From: Acidobacteriota bacterium
GTDB lineage: Bacteria > Acidobacteriota > Vicinamibacteria > Vicinamibacterales > JAHECP01
Length of the DNA stretch: 40,016 nucleotides
Reading direction: 5' to 3'
Assembly (NCBI GenBank): GCA_024641665.1
Contig: JAHECP010000038.1
Location: 1-40,016, forward strand
Shown: piece after piece, positions 24,605 through 32,776 of the stretch
Numbering within the stretch: position 1 is the stretch's first letter
How the letters are laid out: the number at the start of each line of letters is the position of its first letter
Notes under the pieces: generated by a model
What the model saw: the letters and a program-made list of their open reading frames with translations, nothing else
Database searches by the model: none
What the model was told of the DNA's origin: nothing
Position numbers and translations under genes: made by a program

Positions 24605-27058
24605 CTACTCCACGCGCAGGGCCACGATGGGATCGACGCGGGCCGCGCGGCGGGCCGGCAGCCAGATCGAGAGGAGGGCGACGGCCAGCAGCAGGAGCGG
24701 CGCCGCCGCGAACGCGAGCGGGTCGCGCACGCTCACGCCGTAGACCAGGCTCCGCAGCAGGCGCGTGAGGCCGAAGGCGCCGGCCAGACCCAGCGCCACG
24801 CCGGCGGCTACCGTCGTCAGGCCCTGGCGGAGCACCAGCCCCAGCACACGGCCCGACGTCGCGCCGAGCGCGAGGCGCACGCCGATCTCGCGCGTGCGCT
24901 GCTGCACCAGGTACGACAGGACGCCGTAGATGCCGACGGCCGCGAGCACCAGCGCGACGAAGGCCAGCGCCCCGACGAGCAGCATGTTGAACTCGCGCGA
25001 CCCGAGCGAGCGCGACACGACCTCGTCCATGCGCAGCACGTTCGTGATCGGCTGGTCGGGGTCCACCGCCCAGATCGCGCGCTCGACGGCGGCGGTGACG
25101 CTCGCCGGCTCGACACCGGCGCGCACGACGACGTTGGCCGGCAGCAGCCGGACGATCATGCGGCCGATCGGCGGCGCCATCTGGCCGAGCGGCACGTAGA
25201 CGATCGCGGGCGGCGCCGCGTCCAGTCCCTGCTCCCGCACGTCGCGGACGACGCCCACGATCTCGCGCGGCGAGGCATCGGCCAGCTCCGGCGCGATCGG
25301 CTGCCCGAGCCAGATGTGCTGGCCGATCGGGTCGGCGTCCTTCCAGTACTTGCGCGCCGCGGTCTCGTTGATGACGGCCACGAGCGGCGCGCCGGCCCGA
25401 TCGGATTCGGCGAAGCCGCGACCGCGGAGGAGCGGGATGCCCAGCACGTCGAAGAACCGCCGCGTCACGGGCCGGTACTGCGCGCCGCCAGCCCCTTCGC
25501 CGTTGCCGCCCCGCGTGTAGCGGCCTTCGATCGTGAAGGGCAGATCCGGACCGCCCTGCATCGGCAGCGTCACGGTGAGCGCCGCGGCATTCACGCCGGG
25601 CACCTGCTCGGCGTGCTCCACGACGGCCTCCGCGAACCGGTCGAGCGCCGGCATCTCGCCGTACTTCGCCTCGGGCAGCGACAGCTTCATCGTCAGCACG
25701 TCGGCGGTGCGGAAGCCGGGATCGATGCCGCGCAGGCCAACGAAGCTCCGGATGAGCAACGAAGCGCCGACCAGGAGCACGATGGCCAGCGCCACCTCGC
25801 TCATGACGAGCAGATGGCGCGTCCGCGCGCCGCCGGCGCCCGAGGTGGAGCGCGTGGAGCCCTCGTTGATCGCGCCCGCGAGGTCGGGCCGCGCCGCCTG
25901 GACGGCCGGCACCAGGCCGAAGAGCAGGCCCGTGACGAGCGAGAGCGCCGCGGTGAACGCCAGCACGGTGCCGTCGATCGGCACGTCCATGCCCCGGATC
26001 GCGCCGGGCCCGAGCGCGACGAGCGCCGGGATGGTCCAGTACGCGACGAGCAGGCCCGCGCCGCCGCCGGCCAGCCCGAGCAGCGTGCTCTCGGTGAGGA
26101 GCTGCCGGACGATCCGCGACCGCCGCGCGCCCAGGATCGTGCGCAGGGCAATCTCGCGGCGCCGCGCGGCCGACCGCGCGAGCTGCAGGTTGGCGAGATT
26201 GACGCAGGCGATGAGGAGCACGAAGCCGACGGCGCCGACGAGTACCATCAGCGCCGGGCGCAGATCGCCGTACAACACGTCCTGGATCCGGTAGACGCCG
26301 AACGACTCGCCCTGCGCCACCTCGTCCGGGTACGCCTTGGCGTAACGTTCGGCGAACCCCTTCATCTCGGCGCTCGCGTCCCCCACGGTCATGCCCGGCT
26401 TCAGGCGCGCGACCACCTCGAGGTAGTTGGCGATCTCGTGGCCCGCCTCGTTGGCCTGGAGCGGCGTCCAGAGCGACACCGCGCGCGGGAACTCGAACCC
26501 GCGCGGCATCACGCCCACGATCGTGTAGGCTTCGCCGTTCAGCGTGACCTCGCGGCCCAGCACGCCGGGATCGGCCCCGAACCGGCGCGTCCACAGCCCG
26601 TGACTCAGCACGACCACCCGGAGACCGCCGGGCCGGTCCTCCTCGGGGCGGAAGCCGCGGCCGATGGCGGGCTGCACGCGCAGCACGTCGAAGAACCCGC
26701 GCGTCACGCGCGACCCGATCACGCGCTCGGGCGCGCCCTCGCCAGTCAGGTTGAACCCCGAGCCGAGATCGTCGTAGGCCGCCATCGACTCGAACGTGCG
26801 CGTGCCGTCGCGCCACATCACGAACTTCGGCACCGACTGGGTGCCCGTCGAGCCGTCCTGGAAGATCCGGACGATCTGGTACAGCCGGTCGGGCTCGGGG
26901 AACGGCAGCGGCCGGAGCAGCGCCCCGTTCACGACGCTGAAGATGGCGGTGTTGGCCCCGATGGCCAGGCCGAGGGTCGCCACGGCCACGGCTGTCGAGG
27001 CGGGGTGCTTCAGGAGCACCCGCAGCGCGAAGCGAAGATCCTGGCGAAACGTGGACAT
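24605..27058 (-). CDS. ADOP-family ABC permease (MacB/FtsX type), copy 2
   Basis: Second duplicated orphan permease of the window, 817 residues, with the same two-module architecture as the protein at 7944-10352. The N-terminus STFRQDLRFALRVLLKHPAS, a membrane helix and NGALLRPLPF are family hallmarks. ACVNLANLQLARSAARRREI lies in the first permease domain and GIYGVLSYLVQQRTREIGVR in the second, and the end is ARRAARVDPIVALRVE. The two copies are clearly paralogous but differ over most positions, so they are not a recent duplication. The ATG at 27058 is preferred over one 24 codons upstream because GGGAG precedes it and the family N-terminus starts there. No ATPase or PadR gene adjoins it. 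It may share a transcript with the MATE gene. Confidence 0.9.
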   Translation of the reverse strand: MSTFRQDLRFALRVLLKHPASTAVAVATLGLAIGANTAIFSVVNGALLRPLPFPEPDRLYQIVRIFQDGSTGTQSVPKFVMWRDGTRTFESMAAYDDLGSGFNLTGEGAPERVIGSRVTRGFFDVLRVQPAIGRGFRPEEDRPGGLRVVVLSHGLWTRRFGADPGVLGREVTLNGEAYTIVGVMPRGFEFPRAVSLWTPLQANEAGHEIANYLEVVARLKPGMTVGDASAEMKGFAERYAKAYPDEVAQGESFGVYRIQDVLYGDLRPALMVLVGAVGFVLLIACVNLANLQLARSAARRREIALRTILGARRSRIVRQLLTESTLLGLAGGGAGLLVAYWTIPALVALGPGAIRGMDVPIDGTVLAFTAALSLVTGLLFGLVPAVQAARPDLAGAINEGSTRSTSGAGGARTRHLLVMSEVALAIVLLVGASLLIRSFVGLRGIDPGFRTADVLTMKLSLPEAKYGEMPALDRFAEAVVEHAEQVPGVNAAALTVTLPMQGGPDLPFTIEGRYTRGGNGEGAGGAQYRPVTRRFFDVLGIPLLRGRGFAESDRAGAPLVAVINETAARKYWKDADPIGQHIWLGQPIAPELADASPREIVGVVRDVREQGLDAAPPAIVYVPLGQMAPPIGRMIVRLLPANVVVRAGVEPASVTAAVERAIWAVDPDQPITNVLRMDEVVSRSLGSREFNMLLVGALAFVALVLAAVGIYGVLSYLVQQRTREIGVRLALGATSGRVLGLVLRQGLTTVAAGVALGLAGAFGLTRLLRSLVYGVSVRDPLAFAAAPLLLLAVALLSIWLPARRAARVDPIVALRVE

Positions 27059-27198
27059 CGGAGGGCTCCCACCTCGGACGGACGCTCGGACGGCGGCTCG
27101 TCGCACGTCCGCTCCAGCCGCCTCAAGCATAGACGTGCCCGCTCGAGTCCCGGTTCGGACGGCCCGGTCGGGCGGAGTCAGCTGCTACAGGAGTTGGC

Positions 27199-27207
27199 TG
27201 CTACAAT
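27199..27207 (+). promoter_or_regulatory. Extended -10 (TGCTACAAT) of the YdjM-like gene
   Basis: TG, one base and TACAAT form an extended -10 element 24 nt before the ATG at 27232. No -35 is apparent, as is common with extended -10 promoters. The nonamer GCTGCTACA occurs twice here, at 27181-27189 and 27198-27206. Confidence 0.5.
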
Positions 27208-27231
27208 GGCGGCTTCCACAGGAGATTCCCG

Positions 27232-27882
27232 ATGTTCATCGGACACTTCGGTGCCAGCTTCGCCGGACGCACCGTCGCGCCCAAGCCGTCGCTCGGCACG
27301 TGGATCCTGGCCGTCCAGTGGCTGGACCTCATCTGGCCGCTGCTGCTCCTCGCCGGCCTCGAGCACGTGCGGATCGACCCGGGCAACACGGCCGTGACGC
27401 CGCTCGACTTCTTCGACTACCCCATCTCGCACAGCCTGCTGGCCGTCGTCGGGTGGTCGGTGCTCTTCGGTGGGGTCTACTTCACCCGCCGGCGCGACCT
27501 GTTCAGCTCGGCGATGCTCGGGCTGGGTGTCCTCAGCCATTGGGTGCTCGACGCGATCGCCCACCGGCCGGATCTACCGCTCTGGCCGGGAGGCCCGCTC
27601 GTGGGCCTCGACCTCTGGGCGTCCGTGCCGGCGACCGCGGTGGTCGAGACGCTGATCTTCGGCGGGGGCGTGTGGCTCTACGCGCGCGCCACCCGGGCGC
27701 GCGACCGCACGGGACGCTGGGCGTTCTGGGGCCTCGTCGGGTTCCTCTACGTCGTGTACCTGGCGAACCTCGTCGGCCCGCCGCCGCCGAGCGTGCCGGC
27801 GCTCGCCTACACCGCGCTCGCCGTCTGGCTGTTCGTGCCGTGGGGCTACTGGATCGAGCGGCACCGGACGGCGAGACCCTGA
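27232..27882 (+). CDS. YdjM-like membrane-bound hydrolase-fold protein
   Basis: Inner-membrane protein of 216 residues with about six helices, resembling the YdjM/'inner membrane metal-dependent hydrolase' family. Conserved polar residues lie where that family places possible metal ligands: GHFGASF at the N-terminus (H5), D32 within WLDLIW, FDYPISHSLL, and SHWVLDAIAHRPDLPL. The ATG at 27232 has an AGGAG site 7 nt upstream and an extended -10 just before it. It is a single gene, divergent from the ADOP copy 2. Hydrolase activity has not been shown for this branch. Confidence 0.8.
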   Translation: MFIGHFGASFAGRTVAPKPSLGTWILAVQWLDLIWPLLLLAGLEHVRIDPGNTAVTPLDFFDYPISHSLLAVVGWSVLFGGVYFTRRRDLFSSAMLGLGVLSHWVLDAIAHRPDLPLWPGGPLVGLDLWASVPATAVVETLIFGGGVWLYARATRARDRTGRWAFWGLVGFLYVVYLANLVGPPPPSVPALAYTALAVWLFVPWGYWIERHRTARP

Positions 27883-27893
27883 GGGCCGCAAGG

Positions 27894-27899
27894 TATAAT
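27894..27899 (+). promoter_or_regulatory. Perfect -10 box (TATAAT)
   Basis: A perfect consensus -10 hexamer lies 80 nt before the GTG start of the broken bacilliredoxin gene. It is followed by an imperfect hairpin (GGGACA at 27904-27909 with TGTCCC at 27928-27933). The promoter appears intact although the gene is not. Confidence 0.55.
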
Positions 27900-27979
27900 A
27901 GGTGGGACATCCCAGAAACGATCGACCTGTCCCGTCCGGCCCGGCATCGTCCGGTGCGCGGCGGTGCGAGGAGACTTGC

Positions 27980-28159
27980 GTGTACCCAGAGTTCCTGACT
28001 GCCCCGATGCGTGAGGAGCTGACGCGGCTCGGCGCGCGCGAGCTGCGGACGGCGGCCGACGTGGACCGGACGCTGACCGAGACCGACGGCACCGTGATGG
28101 TGGTAATGAGTCACGGACCAGGGGTCAGGGGGCAGGGGTCAGGCAGGGTAACGGCGTGA
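27980..28159 (+). pseudogene. Bacilliredoxin (BrxA/BrxB family) remnant, active site lost
   Basis: The first 38 or so codons match the bacilliredoxin family closely: VYPEFLTAPMREELTRLGAR, ELRTAADVD, and a strand TVMVVM. Where the family continues into NSVCGCAAG, with the CGC redox motif, this frame instead reads MSHGPGVRGQGSG and soon stops. The switch coincides with a GGGGTCA word repeat at 28115-28148. An intact member is about 140 residues and reduces bacillithiol-type mixed disulfides. This remnant lacks both active-site cysteines and the rest of the thioredoxin-like fold. The GTG start at 27980 follows a GAGGAG site and a perfect -10 box lies upstream, so the break is probably recent. 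Confidence 0.75.
28115..28148. repeat. GGGGTCA word repeat at the bacilliredoxin break
   Basis: Three imperfect units of GGGGTCAGG begin within about 10 bp of the point where the bacilliredoxin homology ends. The words are the same as at 4228-4271 and, inverted, at 12835-12854. Confidence 0.75.
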
Positions 28160-28168
28160 CAGCGTGAC

Positions 28169-28185
28169 GGTACGAAAAACGTACC
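28169..28185. terminator. Small hairpin with A5 loop
   Basis: GGTACG, AAAAA and CGTACC form a perfect 6-bp hairpin between the bacilliredoxin remnant and the convergent CcmH gene. There is no T-run, so its role as a terminator is only possible. Confidence 0.35.
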
Positions 28186-28240
28186 TCCGTGTCCTTCGTG
28201 CCCTCCGTGGTGAACGTGACTCCGCGTCTCCGCGTGAATC
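28186..28240. repeat. CTCCGTG/CCTTCGTG word repeat
   Basis: Words such as CTCCGTG, CCTTCGTG, CCCTCCGTGG and CTCCGCGT follow one another before the end of the CcmH gene. They resemble the tract at 17490-17555. Confidence 0.55.
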
Positions 28241-28250
28241 CGCAGCCTCC

Positions 28251-28724
28251 TCAGTCGAGGTCCCGCAGCTCATCCGCGAGGCGGTCTTCGTAGGTCACGT
28301 CGGCGCCCGCGGGGGATCCGCCCGGCGCGGCGGGCGCGAGCGCGCGCGGCCGCGCCATGCGCTTCACCAGGACCGCCAGCAGCAGGCCCGTGCCGACCAG
28401 CAACACGACCGGCAGGACGAACAGCGTCAGCTTGTAGCCGCGCGCGCGCGGCACGGCGAGGATGCGCTCGCCGTACCGGGCGACGAACGCGTCGAGGATC
28501 TGGTCCTCGGACTTGCCGTCCCGGAGCCAGGCGCGGATCTGCATCCGCATCTCATCGGCCGCGGCCGACTGGTGCACCGACACCTGCTGCGTCCAGCAGC
28601 ACGGCGCGATGACCAGCTCTTCGATGTGCCGTGCCTCCTGCTCGAGCGCCGGCGGAAGCGCCGGGCTGGCGGCGGGCTGGGCGGCGAGTCCCGCGGCGAA
28701 CGCGAGCGCGGCAATCAGCGTCAT
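28251..28724 (-). CDS. CcmH-like cytochrome c biogenesis protein, CC variant
   Basis: Periplasmic thiol protein anchored by a C-terminal helix, 157 residues. A signal peptide covers about residues 1-20. The CcmH/CycL domain is recognisable from KSEDQILDAFVARYGERILA (residues 71-90), and a membrane helix follows at about residues 100-120. In the normal family, the LRCxxCQ motif reduces apocytochrome cysteines before haem attachment. Here the equivalent segment reads APCCWTQQV, with adjacent C42 and C43 and not a CxxC pair. The ATG at 28724 has a GGGAGGG site. No other ccm genes are adjacent. It converges with the broken bacilliredoxin gene. A role in cytochrome maturation is likely but unproven for this variant. 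Confidence 0.82.
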   Translation of the reverse strand: MTLIAALAFAAGLAAQPAASPALPPALEQEARHIEELVIAPCCWTQQVSVHQSAAADEMRMQIRAWLRDGKSEDQILDAFVARYGERILAVPRARGYKLTLFVLPVVLLVGTGLLLAVLVKRMARPRALAPAAPGGSPAGADVTYEDRLADELRDLD

Positions 28725-28839
28725 GGACGGACCCTCCCCGCGTCTGGCCTTTCCAGTGTACATGGACCCGCGCGGGCGCGGTAGGTGACGGGCCCGCGCC
28801 CGCCGCGAAGAAATCCGGGCTCCGACCGGCGGGCCCGGC

Positions 28840-28845
28840 GATAAT
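28840..28845 (+). promoter_or_regulatory. -10 box (GATAAT) for the Nramp gene
   Basis: GATAAT matches five of six -10 positions and ends 8 nt before the ATG at 28854. There is no ribosome site (TCTCCTTCT precedes the ATG). This fits a leaderless or nearly leaderless transcript. Confidence 0.5.
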
Positions 28846-28853
28846 CTCCTTCT

Positions 28854-30200
28854 ATGAACGAATCTCCGCGGCGCGCGCAGGAGTCGAGCTGGCGCGTGAC
28901 GCGCGGCACCAAGAGCCTGCCCGAGGTGCACGGCACCATCCCCGTGCCCATCACCTCGTCGTTCTGGCGTAAGCTGTGGGCGTTCACCGGGCCCGGCTAC
29001 CTGGTCGCCGTCGGCTACATGGACCCGGGCAACTGGGCGACCGACCTCGCGGGCGGCGCGCGCTACGGCTACACGCTGCTGAGCGTCATCATGGCCTCGA
29101 ACCTGATGGCGATCCTCCTGCAGGCGATGGCCGCGCGCCTGGGCATCGCGACGGGGCGGGACCTCGCCCAGGCGTGCCGCGACACCTACTCGCGGCCGGC
29201 AACGCTGGTGCTCTGGCTGCTGGCCGAGGTGGCGATCGCGGCCACGGACCTGGCCGAGGTGATCGGCGCGGCCATCGCGCTGCAGCTCCTCTTCGGGCTG
29301 CCGCTCATCTGGGGCGTGTCGCTCACCTCGCTCGACGTTCTCGTCGTCCTCTACCTGCAGAAGCACGGGTTCCGCTGGGTCGAAGCGCTCGTCGTCCTGC
29401 TCATCCTGGGGATTGCGGGCTCGTTCGCGGTGGAGCTGTACCTGTCGCGGCCGGACATCGGCGCGATGCTCTGGGGCTTCCTGCCGAGGTCCGAGGTCGT
29501 GACGGACCCGGGCATGCTCTACATCGCCATCGGCATCCTCGGCGCCACGGTGATGCCGCACAACCTGTACCTGCATTCGTCGATCGTGCAGACGCGGAAG
29601 TACGCCGACGACTTGGCAAGCCGCAAGGACGCGACGAAGTTCGCGTCGATCGACTCGTTCGTGGCGCTGACCTCGGCGCTCTTCATCAACGGCGCGATCC
29701 TGGTCATGGCGGCGGCGGTGTTCCACGGGACGGGGCACGAGGACGTGGCGGACATCTCGGACGCCTACCTGCTGCTGGCACCCCTGCTCGGCACGACGGC
29801 CGCCAGCGTGCTCTTCGCGGTGGCGCTGCTCCTGTCGGGCCAGAACGCGACGCTGACCGGCACGCTCGCCGGCCAGATCGTGATGGAGGGCTTCCTCAGC
29901 ATCCGCCTGCGCCCGTGGCTGCGGCGGCTGATCACGCGGCTGGTCGCGATCGCGCCGGCCGTCGCGGTGATCGCCGTGGCGGGCGAGCGCGGCGCCGGCT
30001 CGCTGCTGATCCTGAGCCAGGTGGTGCTGAGCCTCCAGCTGCCGTTCGCGGTGTTTCCGCTGCTGCTGTTCACGAGTGACCGCCGGCGCATGGGCGAGCT
30101 GGTGAACCCCTGGTGGATGACGGCCCTGGGCTGGCCGGTCGCCCTGTTGATCGCGGCGCTCAACGTCTGGCTGATCGTGCAGGTGTTCACCGCTGCCTGA
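28854..30200 (+). CDS. Nramp-family divalent metal transporter
   Basis: Proton-coupled Mn/Fe importer of the inner membrane, 448 residues with eleven helices. The metal-site motif of helix 1 is intact: D57-P-G-N60 ([11 protein letters not shown]). In helix 6, [13 protein letters not shown] supplies the metal-contacting A231 and M234 and the conserved H236. Manganese is the usual substrate of the bacterial MntH branch, but iron or other metals are possible. A universal stress protein gene starts 18 bp downstream. A -10 box lies 8 nt upstream without a ribosome site. The Mn-dependent MntR/Fur-type operator was not recognised. Confidence 0.94.
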   Translation: MNESPRRAQESSWRVTRGTKSLPEVHGTIPVPITSSFWRKLWAFTGPGYLVAVGYMDPGNWATDLAGGARYGYTLLSVIMASNLMAILLQAMAARLGIATGRDLAQACRDTYSRPATLVLWLLAEVAIAATDLAEVIGAAIALQLLFGLPLIWGVSLTSLDVLVVLYLQKHGFRWVEALVVLLILGIAGSFAVELYLSRPDIGAMLWGFLPRSEVVTDPGMLYIAIGILGATVMPHNLYLHSSIVQTRKYADDLASRKDATKFASIDSFVALTSALFINGAILVMAAAVFHGTGHEDVADISDAYLLLAPLLGTTAASVLFAVALLLSGQNATLTGTLAGQIVMEGFLSIRLRPWLRRLITRLVAIAPAVAVIAVAGERGAGSLLILSQVVLSLQLPFAVFPLLLFTSDRRRMGELVNPWWMTALGWPVALLIAALNVWLIVQVFTAA

Positions 30201-30218
30201 CGCGCGAAGGAGGCTGCC

Positions 30219-30647
30219 ATGTACACGCGCATTCTCGTACCGCTCGAGAACTCGGCGGCCGACCGAGCGATCCTCGCGCACGTGGAGCGGCTCGCGCGGT
30301 TCACCGGCGCGCGGCTGCTGCTCGTGCACGTGGCCGACGGGTGGGTGGCGCGCCACTTCGAGGAGCTGCAGCTCCGCGAATCGGAGGAGATGCAGCAGGA
30401 CCGCTCGTACCTCGACACAGTCGCGCGCGAGCTGACCGACAAGGGTCTCACCGTGGAGGCCCGCCTCGCGATGGGCGACCCGGCCAGCGAGATCATCCGC
30501 ATTGTCGACGAGGAGCAGGTCGATCTGATCGCGATGGCCACGCACGGCCATCGGTTCGTGATGGACCTCCTGCTCGGCAGCACCGTCGGCAAGGTCCGGC
30601 ACGTCGTGACCGTGCCCGTGCTGCTGGTGAAGGCGACGAAGGGTTGA
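30219..30647 (+). CDS. Universal stress protein (UspA family)
   Basis: Cytoplasmic single-domain universal stress protein, 142 residues, starting with YTRILVPLENSAADRAIL. The nucleotide-binding signature G-x2-G-x9-G-S/T appears as THGHRFVMDLLLGSTVGKV: the GHR and the LLLGST ends are present, but the second glycine is replaced by F, so ATP binding may be altered. It has an AAGGAGG ribosome site and lies 18 bp after the Nramp gene, so it is in the same operon. Pairing of Nramp with a USP suggests a stress-linked or metal-linked regulatory role, which is inference. Confidence 0.9.
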   Translation: MYTRILVPLENSAADRAILAHVERLARFTGARLLLVHVADGWVARHFEELQLRESEEMQQDRSYLDTVARELTDKGLTVEARLAMGDPASEIIRIVDEEQVDLIAMATHGHRFVMDLLLGSTVGKVRHVVTVPVLLVKATKG

Positions 30648-30673
30648 CCGCCGCGGCGTGCGCCTCGATGAGG

Positions 30674-30679
30674 CATAAT
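30674..30679 (+). promoter_or_regulatory. -10 box (CATAAT) for the DinB-like gene
   Basis: CATAAT within AGGCATAATC matches five of six positions and lies 60 nt before the ATG at 30739. The same GGCATAAT form occurs before the GNAT gene at 36361. Confidence 0.45.
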
Positions 30680-30738
30680 CAGACCACCCGCCGCTGGAGG
30701 CGGTCCCCCGCTCAGCGAGCCATGGAGGAGTGCCGGCC

Positions 30739-31263
30739 ATGCCAGCCATCGAGCGACCCAGCCCGTCGGAGTACGCGGAGTACTACCGCAAGTACGTGGA
30801 TCTCGTGCCCAACGGCGATCTCATCGACATCCTGACGGACCAGTTCGACGAGACCGCTCTGCTGCTCGGCCCGCTCACCGACGAGGAGGCCTGCCGCCCC
30901 TACGCGCCGGGCAAGTGGAGCGTCAAGGAGGTCGTCGGCCACGTGACCGACACCGAGCGGATCTTCACCTACCGTGCGCTGCGGATCGCGCGCGGCGACC
31001 GGACGCCGCTCGCCGGCTACGACCAGGATGCCTACGTGAAGGCGGGTGGCTTCAACGATCGCTCGCTCGTCGGCCTGCTGGCCGAGCTGCGCCTGGCGAG
31101 GCACTCGTCGGTCGGACTCTTCAAGGAGCTCCCGCCCGCGGCGCTCGCGCGTACGGGTGTCGCGAACAACAACCCGGTGAGCGTGCGCGCGCTCGCGTGG
31201 ATCATCGCCGGACACGAGCGGCACCACGTGAAGATCATTCGGGAGCGGTACCTCCCGCGCTAG
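30739..31263 (+). CDS. DinB-superfamily protein
   Basis: Four-helix-bundle protein of the DinB_2 group, 174 residues. Typical metal-ligand positions are seen in VGHVTDTERIFTYRALRIAR (first His) and in GHERHHVKIIRERYL at the C-terminus, giving a possible His triad. The segment YAPGKWSVKEVVGHV is a family hallmark. Members include bacillithiol transferases and DNA-damage-induced proteins; which applies here is unknown. The ATG at 30739 is chosen because GGAGGAG lies 8 nt upstream; a GTG at 30730 would overlap that site. It is monocistronic, and the phosphoesterase gene converges from the other side. Confidence 0.87.
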   Translation: MPAIERPSPSEYAEYYRKYVDLVPNGDLIDILTDQFDETALLLGPLTDEEACRPYAPGKWSVKEVVGHVTDTERIFTYRALRIARGDRTPLAGYDQDAYVKAGGFNDRSLVGLLAELRLARHSSVGLFKELPPAALARTGVANNNPVSVRALAWIIAGHERHHVKIIRERYLPR

Positions 31264-31305
31264 CTCGGCCGGCCGGGCCCCAGTTCGCCGACACGACGCC
31301 GCGGT

Positions 31306-32694
31306 TCATGACTCCAGGAACCTTGAGACGCGGCTCATGGCGTCCGTGTACTGCTCGTCGATCGAACGGGCCAGACCGAGGGCGCGCGCGCTCGGCCCCT
31401 TGGGCACCTGAAGGCTGTCGGCGAAGTCCAATAGGCTCAGCTGGAACTCGGAGGGCGCCACGCCGGCGGCGTCGAACCCGGCATCGAACGCGGCGGCCAC
31501 GCCGGGCGGCAGGTCCGTCGTGGTGCCGGGCGCAGGCCCGGTGGGCCGCGGTGCCACCGCCGGCGCGTCGGCGCGCGCGCCGGCGCCGAGCAGGCGCGTG
31601 AACGTGGCAGCCTGCCGGTCGCGCTCGGTCAGGAACTTCTTCAGCCCGAAGATCTCCTTCAGCGTCGCCAGCAGCGACGTGTGATCGTAGACCGTGCTGT
31701 CCACCGTCCCCTTCGCGATGCGCGGCGACACCAGCACGGCCGGCACCCGAAGACCCAGCCGCTCGAAGGTGCACGGCGGGTCGGCCGATACCTTGCCGTC
31801 CGGGTTGACGGTCGCCGGCGGCAGCACGTGGTCGTAGATGCCGCCGTGCTCGTCGTAGACGATGACGAAGAGGGACTTCTCCCAGGCCGGCGACGCCCGC
31901 AGCGCGTCGTGGACGTCGGCGATCAGGTGCTCGCCGAGCTGCACGTCGTGCGGCGGGTGCTGGTCGTTCGCCTTGCCCAGTGGGGTGTTGAAATAGCGCG
32001 GCTCCAGGAACGTGTAGTGCGGCAGGCGCCCGCCGGCCGCGTCGCGCGCGAACTCCGGAAACAGCTTGAACCGGCTCCGGCGTGCCGGCGTTTGCAGGCG
32101 CTCCAGCGTCAGCGACTGCGGGATGTCGTGGAAGTAAACGCCCCACTCGAGCCCGGCGTCCTCCAGGTTCTCGTAGATCGTGCGCATCGGGAACTGCCGC
32201 AGCTTGTTGTCGGCGAACCCGCCCGAGGTGGCGCAGTGCAGGAAGAAGCGGTTGGGCCACGTCTGCCCGGGCACCGACGAGTACCATTGGTCGCACACCG
32301 CGTACTCGCGCGCGAGCGAGACCAGCGCCGGCAGCCGCTCGGGGTCGAAGCACTTCATGATGTTCGGGGCCTGCGGCGCGCCGGGCTGCTGGCCATAGTT
32401 GAGCACGAACCCGACGTTGTGGAGGCCGTCCGGGCGGGGCGTGCCCGCCGCGCCGTACAGCTGCACGTTGACCTGCGTCACCTCGTGCGAGGGATCGACG
32501 TCGAGGTCGCCGAGATAGGCCGCGGTCTTCGAGATCGCCACGCGGGTCGAGTACGAGTCTTCGGGGTCCGTCAGGTTGTACTCATCGCCGCTCAGACCGT
32601 TCGGCGTGCCGAGGAATCCGAGCATGTGGTCGAACGAGCGATTCTCCAGGCACAGCACGACGACGTGCTCGATACCGGTCGGAAACCTGGCCAT
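31306..32694 (-). CDS. Phospholipase C/acid phosphatase-like phosphoesterase
   Basis: Enzyme of the alkaline-phosphatase superfamily 'phosphoesterase' group (PlcC/AcpA type), 462 residues. The N-terminal active-site segment is IEHVVVLCLENRSFDHMLGF (E17-N18, then S20, D22 and H23). Other family blocks are CDQWYSSVPGQTWPNRFFLH, VYDEHGGIYDHVLPP (D281, H283) and VYDHTSLLATLKEIFG. Many relatives carry a Tat signal, but this one begins directly at the catalytic domain, so it may be cytoplasmic. The ATG at 32694 has an AGAGG site 8 nt upstream; a GTG three codons earlier is less likely. It lies 82 bp behind the unknown 960-residue gene on the same strand and is probably co-transcribed with it. Confidence 0.87.
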   Translation of the reverse strand: MARFPTGIEHVVVLCLENRSFDHMLGFLGTPNGLSGDEYNLTDPEDSYSTRVAISKTAAYLGDLDVDPSHEVTQVNVQLYGAAGTPRPDGLHNVGFVLNYGQQPGAPQAPNIMKCFDPERLPALVSLAREYAVCDQWYSSVPGQTWPNRFFLHCATSGGFADNKLRQFPMRTIYENLEDAGLEWGVYFHDIPQSLTLERLQTPARRSRFKLFPEFARDAAGGRLPHYTFLEPRYFNTPLGKANDQHPPHDVQLGEHLIADVHDALRASPAWEKSLFVIVYDEHGGIYDHVLPPATVNPDGKVSADPPCTFERLGLRVPAVLVSPRIAKGTVDSTVYDHTSLLATLKEIFGLKKFLTERDRQAATFTRLLGAGARADAPAVAPRPTGPAPGTTTDLPPGVAAAFDAGFDAAGVAPSEFQLSLLDFADSLQVPKGPSARALGLARSIDEQYTDAMSRVSRFLES

Positions 32695-32713
32695 CGTCAG
32701 CACCTCTTGCGTC

Positions 32714-32773
32714 CCCCGGCCTCCGTCACCCGGCCTCCGGCCTCCGGGCTCTGGCCCCCGGCCTCCGGCCGGC
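32714..32773. repeat. CGGCCTCC word repeat between two genes
   Basis: CCGGCCTCC-type words recur about five times (CCCGGCCTCCG, CGGCCTCCGGGC, CCCCGGCCTCCGG) in the gap between the 960-residue gene and the phosphoesterase gene. The tract would be part of the operon transcript. Confidence 0.65.
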
Positions 32774-32776
32774 GGG

